Shown: positions 21,820-33,125, counted from the stretch's first letter. The stretch: DNA of 64,000 nucleotides from Deltaproteobacteria bacterium (GCA_002685535.1 NYXK01000232.1:1-64000), one strand, 5' to 3'. Translations and numbers: made by a program. The notes: generated by a model from the letters alone, not told the origin.

Positions 21820-22656
21820 GCTCCCGCGAGGCTTATTTGCCCATAACTATATTATGCCCTTTCCCCCCGTTTTGAGCCTTTCGACGTTTTCCTTTTCTTC
21901 ACGTGTTCTAGCTGGCCTTCATGGGGCAAAGCTATTCCTGAAATCACGTGTGATTATATAAGTTCGCGGTCTCTGGGCGAGTCTGTCCAGCTTCAAGATA
22001 TATTACCTATATAGGTTACACAATACACCCTCTCAAATTCGTAGCTGTCTTACTTTGCGGTTCCTGCTGGCGCAGCGTAAGCACGCAGATTGTAGGTAGG
22101 TAGCTGTTTGTACTCCTCTCCATCACGTGCAGCTCCCCGCTTTCCCTTTACATTCCATTGGTAGTGTTCATTTAGGTTTCCCCTTGTATTGAGATTCTAC
22201 AGTAGTCGCCTTTTAACTTTCTAAACAAAAGGTAATGCCGCCGCTTCTTCCGGTGTTGCGGGGTGTCCAGAGATAAAGGGGGCAGCTACGCTACCTATAT
22301 AGGGGGCGCGAGCTTTCGTCTCCACGGAGCTGGTGATTATGCGTGTGAATGAGAGAGAGCATGTGAGTGAGTGAGTGAAAGAGCCCTTTTCTCCCTCCAA
22401 TCCCTTATCATTGTCCTTGTCCTACTCTTTTTCCTGCACCGCGTCCGCAACAACTACATAGCTTCATCCCCTACACCCTGTGCCCTGGCTGCTAGCTGCA
22501 TTCATATAATTGCTCTAAGGAGCGGCTCTGCTATGCTCTACTTTACTCTGCACTACTCTGCTCCGCCCTGTCAACCATATTAGCCTCACTTTCTCCGGGC
22601 CGTTAGCAGTGTCTTGCCTCTCTCCAGGCCTGACTTGATCTTAGGTACGATTCGAG
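21820..22656. other. Upstream region of the Zn2Cys6 gene
   Basis: This 837-bp interval has no gene. It holds three TCACGTG E-boxes, a 12-bp palindrome ACCTATATAGGT at 22005-22016 with a near copy at about 22291, and pyrimidine-rich leader sequence just before the ATG. Confidence 0.6.
21899..22129. promoter_or_regulatory. Cluster of three TCACGTG E-box motifs
   Basis: TCACGTG occurs at 21899-21905, 21944-21950 and 22123-22129. CACGTG is the core bound by fungal bHLH factors (Cbf1, Pho4 or SREBP type). Function is inferred from the motif and its position about 530-760 bp upstream of the regulator gene. Confidence 0.45.
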
Positions 22657-24856
22657 ATGTCCGAAATACCCGCCGCCAGGTCAGCCCGAGCGTGCCAGGA
22701 GTGCAATCGCAAGAAGTCCAGATGTGACAAGCAGCGTCCAGTTTGTGGACTCTGCCAACGGACCGGCGCAGTCTGCGATTTCCCCAGCAAACGCAGGATC
22801 CCATTGTTTCGCAAGGCCGCCCCAGAGAGAACTAAGTCGCAAAAGATCAATGATAATCTGGGCAGGCTGTTAAACCTGCTTGACAGTATTTCCGAACCCG
22901 CCGAAAACCTGGTGATACCACGGGGAACAAGTTCAGTCATCGAAGCTCCTGAGTCAACGGACCAGATTGGACAACAGGATCGCCAGCTTCTTCGTGAGGA
23001 TACCACAGTAGAATCAGAGCGCGACCCGGTGGATATGCCCCTGGAAACTTCGCCCGCTCCGCCAAGCAACAATCCTAGCCTGGTGATGCAGAAATCAATA
23101 TACCCCACAGAGCGCCGGGATGCAGCCAAGGATGCACTGCAGTTCGATGAAATATCAGGAGAACTCGCGCTACATCTCATTGATCTTTATTTTGTTCATG
23201 TCCAACCTTGGTTACCACTCCTTCATAAACCTTCCTTTCTCTCCCATTACACGACGCAGCAAAGAGACGGACGATATGCACTGGACAATCTCTTGATTGA
23301 AGAACGACTCATTCTCTTGTGCGTGTTTGCTCTTGCAGCTCGGTACTCCAACTCCACAGCTCTGGTCAATATTGAACCTCTTTCTCGAGGGGAACGCTTC
23401 GGGAAAATGGCTAAGGCGATGTACGACCAAGCAAGAAATCTTGAGTCTCCATCTCTACCGTATTTGCAAGGATGCATCCTGCTTTCGGTCTACTGCTACA
23501 CGTCAGGCCTATCCACACAGGGCTGGATAGCTGTTGGCGTTTGTGTGCGTCTTGCCTATGAATTGGAACTTTCTGAGATGGACTACGATGACGAAGATGG
23601 CGGGTCGGAACACATCGACTGCCAGAATGGCTATCTTTCTGCGTCGTGGAAAAAGGAGGAAAAGCGCAGGGCCTGGTGGCTCGTCTGGGAGCTGGATACC
23701 TTTGGGTCCATCCTGAGCAGAAGACCTTTTGCTATTGATCGACGCCGCATGAAGGTGATGCTCCCCATCTCGGACGATGACTGGGTTTCGGGAAGGAATA
23801 CCCCATCTTCAATATTGAAGTCTAATGTTGGCGAGGCTTGGAAGTCTATTGATGGAACCGTCAACCAAGATGCTCGCGCATGGTTTCTCGTTGCAAACCA
23901 TATGGTCGGGTGCATTCACGAGCTCATTCAACGTCGAGAGGGAATCTCTGAGACAGATATGCTGCTCTTGAATAACGATTTGAGCTGCTTCAAATTATCG
24001 TTACCGTCCAGTTTGGATTTGAACTCAGTCCAGCCTGTACTGGGAGCAGAACCGTCGGCTCGAGATAACTGGGTTTTGGGAATGCATTTAATGCTGTCCA
24101 CTGCCTTTTTCATGCTTTCAAATGCTGTTGTTAAAAAGGAGCATTCCCAAAGCCCAGTCAGCACGAGGCTACACACTAGTGACGCATCCGACACACGTAT
24201 TCGGGATATCTCATCCATTGCATCTCGGTGGTCTGCGAGTCAGATCCAGATTGCACACCCGTTTCTTGTATGCATGTTACTGCCCGTATATTTCAGGAGC
24301 AGTTGCACTGCAAGCCCCGCCGTCTTGTCCTCACATCATGATCTGATAGGTCTCGTATTACGTACCTTTGCACAATATTGGGGACTAGGTTGTTCCATGT
24401 TGAGTAAGGCTACTGTATTCAAAGTTTTGGATAGTAAATACTGACGATCCTACAGAGCTTGCCGAAATAATCGAATCGAGGAAATCCTTGGGGGAGAAGG
24501 ACGTCGACCTAGCAGCTCGATATGCGACATTCTTCCCGCCATCAATCAAGGTCGCCACATCGTCGCCCAGAGAGGCCGAAATAAGAGCAAGCTCCACCAC
24601 AAGTATCAATCTACCCCCTCAACAACACCGTGAAGATCCTTCCGACGCAAACATAGCGACAAATCGAACTTACTCCTCAGCTCATGGAGACCTCCCCGGA
24701 ATATCCCTCAGCACAATGGGTATCGACTACGCTGACATTGGCTTTATGGGTTTCGAGGACACTGCAGGTCATGGTAGCGAGAGCCTCGAATTTTCGGATC
24801 TACATGATTCGAACTATTACTTCTCAAACATTGATCTGGGACAAAGGGGAGAATGA
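22657..24856 (+). CDS. Zn2Cys6 transcription factor with fungal_trans domain
   Basis: Two exons (22657-24403, 24456-24856) join in frame to 715 aa. The binuclear cluster has Cys13, Cys16, Cys23, Cys30, Cys33 and Cys40 (CQECNRKKSRCDKQRPVCGL). The fungal-specific regulatory domain follows from about residue 165 (LYFVHVQPWLPLLHKPSF, LQGCILLSVYCYTSGLS, RRAWWLVWELDTFGSILSRR). The C-terminal 110 residues are acidic and Ser-rich, fitting an activation region. It lies at the edge of a dioxygenase/monooxygenase block on the same strand, so it is the likely pathway-specific regulator; that link is inference from position. Its promoter carries three E-boxes. Confidence 0.93.
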
Positions 24857-24891
24857 ATTTAGTTTCTAGGCATTTGAATGTGTCTCGCTCC

Positions 24892-26150
24892 TCACAGCTT
24901 CCCCAGTAGGTTTTGGCCGGTGTTGCGTGCGCCAGCGCACTGATCTAGACATTCAGGATTCGCCGCAGCGCCTCCAACCGTCACCGCCTTACCATTGACC
25001 AGGTATCGTACAAGAATATCCATCTTCTTGCCATTCACCATGTAGGGAGTGTCATCGACCTGCAGCATATGTGTCGGCACATGCCATGCACTCAATCCTT
25101 CTCGTATCGCAGCAGCAAGCCTACTGCGAAGCCTTGTGTCTAGTGAGCCAGTACGCAACTTCAAGGAAAGCAGCACCTATTCATCGATGCTTCCATCTTG
25201 AAGGCGTAATTTTTGAGCAACCGCAATGCAGTCCTCAATCTCGGTAAAGCGGTCGAAAATGTCGTAGAGCTCTGCTGTACCAAATCGAACACCTGCACCG
25301 TTTGATGAGCCTCTTAAATATTGAGTACTGGAACGAGGCAATTTACATCCAGGGTTCAGCACTCCGTCGCTTCGACCCAGGACCTCATAGCCGCCTGTGG
25401 CCGGCGATCTCTTGATGAAGTCACCGCGGCACCAGATTCCAGGATATCTTTTGAAATTCGCCTTTCGATACATTTCTTCGTCGCCCTTACTCCAGAACAT
25501 CATCGGCATGCTGAAGAAAGGACTGACTAGCACGAGGTCGCCTGGCTCGCCAAGTTCCTCGATATTGCTACCCTTCTCGTCCCAAATCTGAACGTTCATC
25601 CCAAGAGAGGGGACAGAAATCTCGCACGGGTAGACGTCGACCATCGGAGATCCCACCGCAAATAGTAAGACGTTTCCATAAGCTAGCACCGTCACGATAT
25701 CGCCCGAAGGATTACTACATACTGCCCTCCATGAGATCTGTTCCGCCAGAGCCACTGAATAGCCCAACGCGACTTGGGAAACTCTGGTAAACCCAACGGT
25801 TTAGCTCCGCTGTGAGAGGCGAGCCAGCCGAGTTCATCGACTGCAGACTCTGGAATGGCAGCTTTGTACTCGATAGACCTGTCGCAGTGATCCAAGGAAC
25901 TTTGGGCTTGTCCCTCAATGTGTGATTCTTCAAGGGAAATCCTTTGTCAGAACGTGTTCTAACCTTCGGCTTTATATTCAAGGGGCAGCCTTACTTCTGT
26001 TGGCTGAGAAGCGCAAGCTGCAAGGTTGTATGGGGATACAGAGGGCTCCCGTCATAGAGAACGATACGGGAGCCGTAGGCTCCCACCAAAAAGTTTCACA
26101 TCATTCAGCCAGTCTAGAAGATGATGAGCTGGGTTGGCAGGGATGACTTG
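24892..26150 (-). pseudogene. Acetoacetyl-CoA synthetase remnant (C-terminal part)
   Basis: Adenylate-forming enzyme segments appear in order on the minus strand. RIVLYDGSPLYP lies near 26050, SPLTAELNRWVYQSFP and LFSGSGGTD near 25750-25830, ISVPSLGMNVQIWDE near 25590-25630, GYEVLGRSDGVLNPG near 25360-25390, FGTAELYDIF near 25270, and HVPTHMLQVDDTPYMVNGKK near 25040-25090. An in-frame TAG at 25177-25179 replaces the Arg expected in the DERVLL motif. Frames change between other segments, and the N-terminal third is absent. The family converts acetoacetate to acetoacetyl-CoA. The remnant is convergent with the Zn2Cys6 gene, 35 bp from its stop. The upstream boundary is approximate. Confidence 0.75.
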
Positions 26151-27021
26151 TGATGGTAATCATCTTGACGTACAGTCGTGAATTGATAGTAGACAGACTT
26201 GAATCCAAGATCACAGCTGAAAATCAGCTTCTTGTACTGTAAGAGAGCACCCTTTGCGGAATGGCATATGCCTCGAACGTAAAAGATCATCTGTTACAGC
26301 ATTGTTTTGGAGTATTCATCATATATTTCGGCGGTCCTGTTGTTTTGGAGCTACCGCACTGTCAATTTCAAGAAGTAGTGAAAGGCGGGAGTAATCTTAC
26401 GAGTACAAGATATAGGTTGGATGATCAAAGGGGAGCTATTCATAGACAGGCTCCGCCGTCGTCCCGTGCAGATCTTCGGATCGAGTCTTGCTATTCTGCG
26501 ATTCAGCAGATGACCTCAGTCGCACACGCCTCTTTGCCGATGATCAGATGGGATGCTCACATAATGTGACCCTCAAAGAGCGGTCCGTCGACAATTATTG
26601 TGCAAATAAAGCCCGAAACCTCGCGCGAGAGTCGTTGGCGCACGATCTCCCTGACGGACCAACTCATAGCGTCCGTACAAGAGCGTTGCTTCTCAGCTCC
26701 ATTCACGAGGGTGACATACCATCTCAATCTCAAAGCTTAGTAATGGTCATTCACGCTCAGGTTGCTCGTGGACGTCGCGGCCACGGCCCACGATGAGTGC
26801 CGTGTTTCGGTAACGCCGCCCCCGCTGATCACCGATGATTCTGTATTCACAACACCGTTCGCGTTGAGTTTCGCCAAGCCTGCTGGGACGGGCTTTGACT
26901 CCAATCAGATATATGTCGCTGTTCTTTTCCACTCTCCATCGGGTGTATCCAAAAGCAAGCATTTTTCTCAATCACCTGGTTCTTTCCTTCAATTCTACCT
27001 AGTATTTCTCGACGTCTTCCC
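26151..27021. other. Intergenic, no supported gene
   Basis: This lies between the synthetase remnant and the dioxygenase. A 102-codon plus-strand frame (26488-26796) has no recognisable domain. The last 200 bases are the probable dioxygenase promoter. Confidence 0.45.
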
Positions 27022-28188
27022 ATGTCTCAGTCAAGAGTTTGCGTCACGAGGCTGTCACATGTGCATTATCAGTATCCGAATCTTGAGAAGTCCTTGAGCT
27101 TTTTAAGTGATTTCGGCTTGGAGAGCAAGAGGAATGACGTCAGCCGGGTGTATTTGGGCGGCTACGGTCAGGACCCCTTTCTTGTGATAGCCGAGCAGTC
27201 GCCAGATTCCAAGCGGCACTTCATAGGGGGATTCTGGGTCGTTGACAGCTTTGAGGAATTGGAGAAGACGTCACAACTTCCATCAGCAACACCAATCGAG
27301 AATCTGGATGCTCCAGGAGGTGGCAAAGTTGTCAGAGTCACAGACCCGAATGGCTTCATTGTAGGCTTTGTTCACGGGCAGGTTCTGAAGAAGGAAGTTC
27401 AGGACGTGAGTTTGGAGGTACACGGAGAAAGCATGAACACTGCGACTGTCAAGACACGCCGAGGACAGACCCGCCGATTCATGCCAGGACCGAGTCCAGT
27501 TCATAAATTGGGCCACTACGGATACACGGTACCGAAAAGCAAATTCGAAAGTACTCTCGATTGGTACAAGACCACTTTGAATCTCAGCCCCACGGATTCG
27601 GTCTTTGATCCGGCGACAGGGAAAGACGAGACCACATTTTGTCATATTGACCTAGGTTCAGAGTATACGGACCACCATGTAAGATACTTAGTGTTTGGCC
27701 CTGTACCACTCCAACGGCTCTAACATTCACGGTAGTCATTTTTCATTAATAGTGGGCCAGAGTACGTCCCACCACACATACATCACTCCAGCTACGAGGT
27801 CAGTGACTTCGACACACAGTCCCTAGGACACGACTTTTTGGCCGAGAAGGGATGGGTCAACTGCTGGGGGATAGGCCGCCACGTACTTGGCAGTCAAATC
27901 TTTGATTACTGGTATGTTAAGGCACCGCTTTGGAGCATCCACGTGAGTTGACGCTCAGCACACAGGTTCGATGAAGCTGGGAATGTTGTGGAGCATTATT
28001 CTGATGGCGACCTTGTAAATAACTTGTCACCATATACGCGGGAGGCTGCAGCACCAAGCTCTCTGTATATTTGGGGTCCGAATATACCCCTTGCGTTTCT
28101 TACTGGTAATGTGGAAGATGCTGGCAAGGAGCCACCACTGCCACCAAACATAGTTGAGGGGAAGCCGGCGCAGCTTTCTCTAGGCTGA
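27022..28188 (+). CDS. Extradiol ring-cleavage dioxygenase-like protein (VOC/glyoxalase fold)
   Basis: Three exons (27022-27678, 27736-27911, 27966-28188) join in frame to 351 aa. Two VOC modules are visible: the N-terminal LSHVHYQYPNLEKSLSFL and the C-terminal KLGHYGYTVPKSKFESTL. The C-terminal module supplies a 2-His-1-carboxylate set: His165 in LGHYGY, His236 in HIHHSSYEV and Glu287 in AGNVVEHYSDGD. This matches type I extradiol dioxygenases, which cleave catechols beside the diol with Fe(II) or Mn(II). It lies on the same strand as two flavin hydroxylases, which fits a hydroxylate-then-cleave pathway. The exact substrate is unknown. A non-redox VOC function is possible but less likely given the complete ligand triad. 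Confidence 0.85.
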
Positions 28189-28759
28189 TGACTGTCTTGG
28201 TATTATAGCTTTGCTTTTTGACGTCACACCTAGTAGAGAATTATTAGATGTACGGGGATCTTGTTGGTTTGACTTAAAAGCTATCTGCTCTTTGTCTTTC
28301 AACCCATATAGTGAGCAGGGAGCAGGACCGGCCACTTTCATAGATATATATATGGCTCTTACCTATCAAATTCCTGAATCGACTTTTGGTATGTGATTTC
28401 CGACCTATCCAGTCACTCTTTTCTCTTTTGACGTGATTTTGAAGGGTTGCGCTCTGATCTCTGCAGGCATTAGAGAACCTGTCGGCGCCTGGGGAATGTC
28501 AGTGTAACTTCCGTCGAACTCTAAAGGAGGTCTGCCTGGCGTGCAATTGGTGAACAGCTGCCGGTATTGTAAGGCGGCCACCGGCATCTGCTACAACCAG
28601 GGCTTCAATACCGGGACAAGTTCCCGCAGGACCTGATTTATACGTAGCTTTCAGTCATTGCTCCTCAGACCACTTCCATAAAAACACGACTTACAGCCTG
28701 CTGAAAACAACGTATTGGTTGTCCCTAATTCCGTGAGATCGCTGAAACTCTTCATCATC
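28189..28759. other. Intergenic between dioxygenase and first monooxygenase
   Basis: No supported gene. A spliced 25-codon frame starting ATGGCTCTTACC (28352; donor GTATGT, acceptor CTGCAG) is possible but too short to call. Minus-strand frames around 28405-28587 have no family resemblance. Confidence 0.45.
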
Positions 28760-30398
28760 ATGACCTTCGAGACCGGGAAACTGGATGTTATCATTGTTGG
28801 GGCAGGACTTGGAGGTCTTGCTTGCGCGGTTGCATGTGGTCAGCAAGGTCTCAAGACTATCATTCTTGAGAAGGCCGAGACAATCAGTGCGGTGGGTCTC
28901 CAATCTCTTCGACAGATTCGATGGCAAATTTGAGCTGCGTCTGGAAATGTGCTCACACATTGAGCAGGTTGGGGCAGGTATTCAGGTCCCCCCAAATGCA
29001 ACGCGAGTAATGGACAGCTTTGGGCTGTTGGAAAATATGGCATTCAAGGCAACCACATTGGAACAGCTAGATGTGAGACGGTATGCGGACGGAGCATTGC
29101 TAGCCTCCAAGCCGTTAGGAGAGCATTGTCTTCGAAGCCTTGGCTATCCATGGATGTAAGGGTTCACACTTGATTCCCGAATAAGCTCTCTAATCAGTGT
29201 CTAGGGTGATACACCGAGAAGACTATCATGCGATCCTCCTCGAAGCGGCGCTGGCACATGGCGCTGACCTGAGGCTTGGCCAGCAGGTTTCCAAGGTTGA
29301 CGTGGAGCTGAACCAGATTTACTTGAGTGATGGAACGATCTTCACTGGAAACGTGATAGTTGGCGCTGATGGTTCGTCTCCCAACATGATAATCGCAAGA
29401 AACAGGCTTTGATGTGATACCTCTAGGACTCTGGTCATATGTGCGTCAAAGCATCTACGGACGGGCTATGGATCCGCAGGAGACGGGCGACCTGGCCTAT
29501 AGAGGCACATTCTCGAAAGAAAAACTACTCGGGCTGCACAATCCGCGAGTTGCCGATTTATGCTCCAGGAAATCTGTGACTGTGTGGCTAGGTCCAGACA
29601 AGCACGCTGTTTTCTATCCTGTCCGATCAGGACAGGAATTCAATATGGTTCTGGTGCGCCCTGATAACCTTTCGAAAAACGAGAGAACTTCTCCTGGAGA
29701 CATCGGGGAGATGCGGGAGTCATTTAAGGGATGGGACACCATGTAGGTCTCGGCCCACTCACGTCAGGAATCGTCTCCGCAACGTGAACTCCGTAATCCT
29801 AGCTAAAGATAATGACAGCTTGACAAAGATAATTTCCTGTATCCCGTCGGTCCTGAAGTGGAAGTTGTGTCATTTCAAGGAGCTGGAGACTTGGACAAGA
29901 GTAAGAAATCTTTGCCACAGACGCTCCGAAGTGACAGATTCATCGTCTAATTTCAATCATGTTTAGGGATATACTGTGCTTCTCGGCGACGCGTGCCATC
30001 CTACCCTCCCATACCAGGCTCAAGGAGCAGCTTTGGCTGTTGAAGATGGCGCTGTGCTTGGCTGGCTACTAGGAGAAACAAGCAAGAGACTTACTCAAGA
30101 AGCCGAACTGAACGCCTCTGATCGCATTCAAGGCGTCCTCAAGCTATATGAAAGCCTACGGAAAGTCCGCACCACGACCAATGTTCAGGGAGCTATTGCG
30201 AACAGAATGATGTATCATCTTCCTGATGGTCCTGATCAGGTGAAGCGAGACAAGGAACTACTGGACTTTGACTACGACCATGGCCGTAGCGATATCAAAT
30301 GGGCGGATACGGAGTACCAGAAGGATATGCTGGGTTTCGATGCCATAGGAGACGCGAAGCAGGCTTTTGGGAAATGGTGGAATTCAAGAGAGGCTTAG
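28760..30398 (+). CDS. FAD-dependent monooxygenase, salicylate hydroxylase-like
   Basis: Six exons (28760-28891, 28968-29155, 29205-29371, 29427-29742, 29819-29900, 29967-30398) join in frame to 438 aa, the usual size for group A flavin monooxygenases. Motifs in order are the FAD-binding GxGxxG (VIIVGAGLGGLACAVA), GIQVPPNATRV, VIHREDYHAILLEAAL, the DG motif (VIVGADG-LWSYVR, restored by splicing), and the GD motif (TVLLGDACHPTLPYQAQGAA). Known members hydroxylate, and may decarboxylate, salicylate-type aromatics using NAD(P)H. The intron after VGADG has an unusual donor (GTTCGT). Position between the dioxygenase and a second flavin hydroxylase supports a role in aromatic catabolism; the substrate is inferred only at class level. 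Confidence 0.9.
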
Positions 30399-30590
30399 TA
30401 TATTGGGCCTTTTTATTTATTTTGATTGCAGATTCAACGCCTTTTCTCTGCTACTCTACAAACAGTTTGCTAGGGAGGACGTACGTAGTACTGTTTCATC
30501 GCCTTTCAATGAGCACTATTCATTTCTTAAATTTGCGCTGCTTGAATTTTGTGTAATGCAATTTCCAATGTTCCCGTGACCAGAGCTCTC

Positions 30591-30650
30591 TACGTTGTCC
30601 TGAATTGTCCTACATTATCCTACGTTATCTTAAGTTGTCTTATGTAGTCG
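30591..30650. repeat. Six phased copies of a degenerate 10-bp unit
   Basis: Successive decamers read TACGTTGTCC, TGAATTGTCC, TACATTATCC, TACGTTATCT, TAAGTTGTCT and TATGTAGTCG. The exact 10-bp phase, one helical turn, is visible by eye. It lies just downstream of the first monooxygenase. Confidence 0.75.
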
Positions 30651-30766
30651 TGTCTACCAGTTCGAGGAGTAGAAGCACGCAAGCACGGTGGGGACGGTGA
30701 GGCGTACTGGCGAGCACGGTATCCAGGCCTTCTCCCAAACCCCGCCCCCACAACTCCGCACCGTGC

Positions 30767-30806
30767 CCGCCCGGGATCCGTCACAGCTTTCACGGGTCCC
30801 GGGCGG
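30767..30806. repeat. GC-rich inverted repeat (15-bp arms, 10-nt loop)
   Basis: The left arm 30767-30781 pairs with 30792-30806 at every position except one G-T wobble. Arms contain CGCCCGGGA and TCCCGGGCG. It sits in a GC-rich block (about 30660-30815) unlike the AT-richer flanks. It could be a terminator-like structure or part of a small inserted element. Confidence 0.75.
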
Positions 30807-31058
30807 CCTAGCATCCATTCCGGATATACCAAGTTTATTCCAGCTCAAACTAGTTGAAGAAAGGCTGTGCATCGCTTTCGATTGTCAGACATGGCTGCCG
30901 CATAATGGTCTTGTCTAATTGTGCATCTTGTTGTTATTGAAGGATTCTCGATCTTCCTTCCAAACAGCGGCCTCTTTTGTAGCAATCCAACCACCTCCGA
31001 TACCAGTACCCAAATAGTGGATGACATTCTATATTTAGTAAAGGGAAGGGATCCCATT

Positions 31059-33125
31059 ATGGCTGTGAGGTTTCCTCACTATATCAAGGCGCATCATTGA
31101 CAGCTTTCTCTTAGCAGAATCGTCACATCACTCCCGTTGTCGTTGTTGGAGCGGGGCCAGCAGGCCTTATCGCCGCACTACAACTTGCAAAGAATGGCGT
31201 TTCCTGCATTCTGGCCGAGCGTAACTTAGACACAACAAAATGGCCAAAGATGGATATAACCAATTGTCGTAGCATGGAACTTCTGCGAAGACTCGGTATC
31301 GATAAAGGCCTTCGCGACGTTGGTAAGTGGAATATTGATCGTTGACACGCACGGACGTGCCATCCCTCGAATTCTGGCTAATTTCTTGAATTTACATTCT
31401 AGGTGTGCCTGGAGAGTATTCTTTTGATGTGCTTTTCAGTACTGGCTTGGGCGACAAGAGCAAAATGGTCGCGAAATGGGTGAGACACCTTATTTCGTAG
31501 ATGATGGACCCAGGCTCCAGGACCTAATATTAGCCACAGTCTCTCGCTTCGCCGGACGAGTGGCGCGCGCGGATCAGACAGCAGAACGACGGTTCAATGC
31601 CTCGCGAGCCGTATCAGCGATGCTCGCAGTCCATTTTTGAAGCTTGGCTCAAGCCTCACATTCAGAAGGAACCACTTATCTCCTCCAAGTTTGGGTGGAA
31701 ATTCGTGGGCTTGACTGAAAGGGAACACAACGTCGAGTGCAAGTTTGTGGACCAAGATGGAGATGAGCACGTAGTGGCCACTCAATACGTGATCGGTGGT
31801 GATGGAGCTGGAAGTCGCGTTCGTAAGAATATTGACATTGATTTGACCGGTGGGCCTGTGTAGGTCGCTTCTTTCACGAATATCTCATCTTTGCCTTTTC
31901 ACTGATTCTGTCGGAAAGTCCAGCAGCACTATACCTTGTGCACTTCAAGTCACGGGATCTTTCGAAACTCCATCGCCACGGTCAATTCTGGCATATATTC
32001 TTCACGCAGGGAGGAGCATTAATATCACAGGACGAGAAGGACACTTGGACTGTCCACGTTCCAATCCCTCTGGATCTAGACTGTTCGACACTTGACCCAA
32101 AAGAAGCCGTCTGCAAGACGCTTGGCGGCCCTGAAGGCCCTGTTCACATCGACATTGATGAGGTCTTAGTCACAAGCAGCTGGCGACCGAATATCTGCTT
32201 GGCGGACGAGTACATATCGAAGGGTGGGCGGGTGTTTCTGTCGGGTGACTCTGCCCATCAGAACATCCCTACCGGTGGCTACGGGATGAACACTGCCGTT
32301 GGAGACAGCTTCGACATTGCTTGGAAGATTGCAGCGGTCGTGGCAGGGTATGGCGGCGATGCGCTCCTTCGCTCATACGAAGAGGAGCGACAACCTGTCG
32401 CCGCTCGTAATATCGACCAGTCTGGGGCGCACTGGTCTGTGCATGCCAAAGTCTGGGGCTTGAGCGCCGACGGTGATGCGCAGGCCGACGATTCGGCAGG
32501 CCAGGCGTTGCGAGCCCGGATTACGGAGACTGTACTTGAGAACGATGCGGAGAACAAAGCCCATGGCATGGAGTTGGGCTATCGCTATTATAAGTCCTCG
32601 GTCATCAATCGCGACTCTGAGGGCGGGCTGGAACCCGAGTGGAAGCTGTTCGACTACGTCCCGTCGACGTGGCCCGGTGTCCGCGCGCCACACGTCTTTC
32701 TGAAGGACGGCAAGACGAGCATCTTCGATTGTTTTGGTAGCGGTTCGCAGTACACACTGGTGGACTTTTCTGCTGATGGTCAGTACGCGAGCGTCTTTGA
32801 TGAAGTGGCCAGCCGCCTAGCGATGCCACTGAAGATTGTCCTGCTCCCTGAGGAGAAACATGCACGGCAGATCTGGGAAAGGGAGGCTGTCCTGATTAGG
32901 CCGGATGACCATGTGTGCTGGCGAAGCCCGTTACAAGGTGGTTTGGGCAACGTCGACGTGGAAAATGTGCTCCTCGTTTCGATAGGGCAACGGGTGGCTC
33001 AAGGACAAGCGCAGTCGCCTTACGGCGATGCTCTGCCGGGAGACGGAAAGCACAGAAGTTTCACAGCAACTATTGGAAATGTGAATCAGACCAAGGTGGA
33101 AAAGCTAGCTAGTTTCCAGCAATGA
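31059..33125 (+). CDS. FAD-dependent aromatic monooxygenase, phenol hydroxylase/PheA-TfdB-like
   Basis: Five exons (31059-31064, 31118-31322, 31403-31479, 31540-31859, 31919-33125) join in frame to 604 aa. Motifs are PVVVVGAGPAGLIAAL (FAD-binding GxGxxG), YVIGGDGAGSRVR (DG), and VFLSGDSAHQNIPTGGYGMN followed by AWKIAAVV (GD motif). The C-terminal 180 residues (from about FLKDGKTSIFDCF, ending near VLIRPDDHVCWRS) form the thioredoxin-like domain typical of this subfamily. These enzymes hydroxylate phenols or related aromatics with NAD(P)H. The first exon would encode only Met-Ala; without it there is no ATG before the FAD motif, so this start is tentative. It is the last gene of the 22.6-33.1 kb block. 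Confidence 0.88.

Larger units (their letters stand above)
30399..31058. other. Intergenic between the two monooxygenases
   Basis: No gene is seen. It holds a phased 10-bp tandem repeat (30591-30650) and a GC-rich block with a strong hairpin (30767-30806), both listed separately, then the promoter of the second monooxygenase. Confidence 0.6.

Noticed and set aside
28352-28507. Possible two-exon 25-residue peptide starting MALTYQIPESTFG
   Set aside because: The splice sites look good, but the product is too short and without a known relative.
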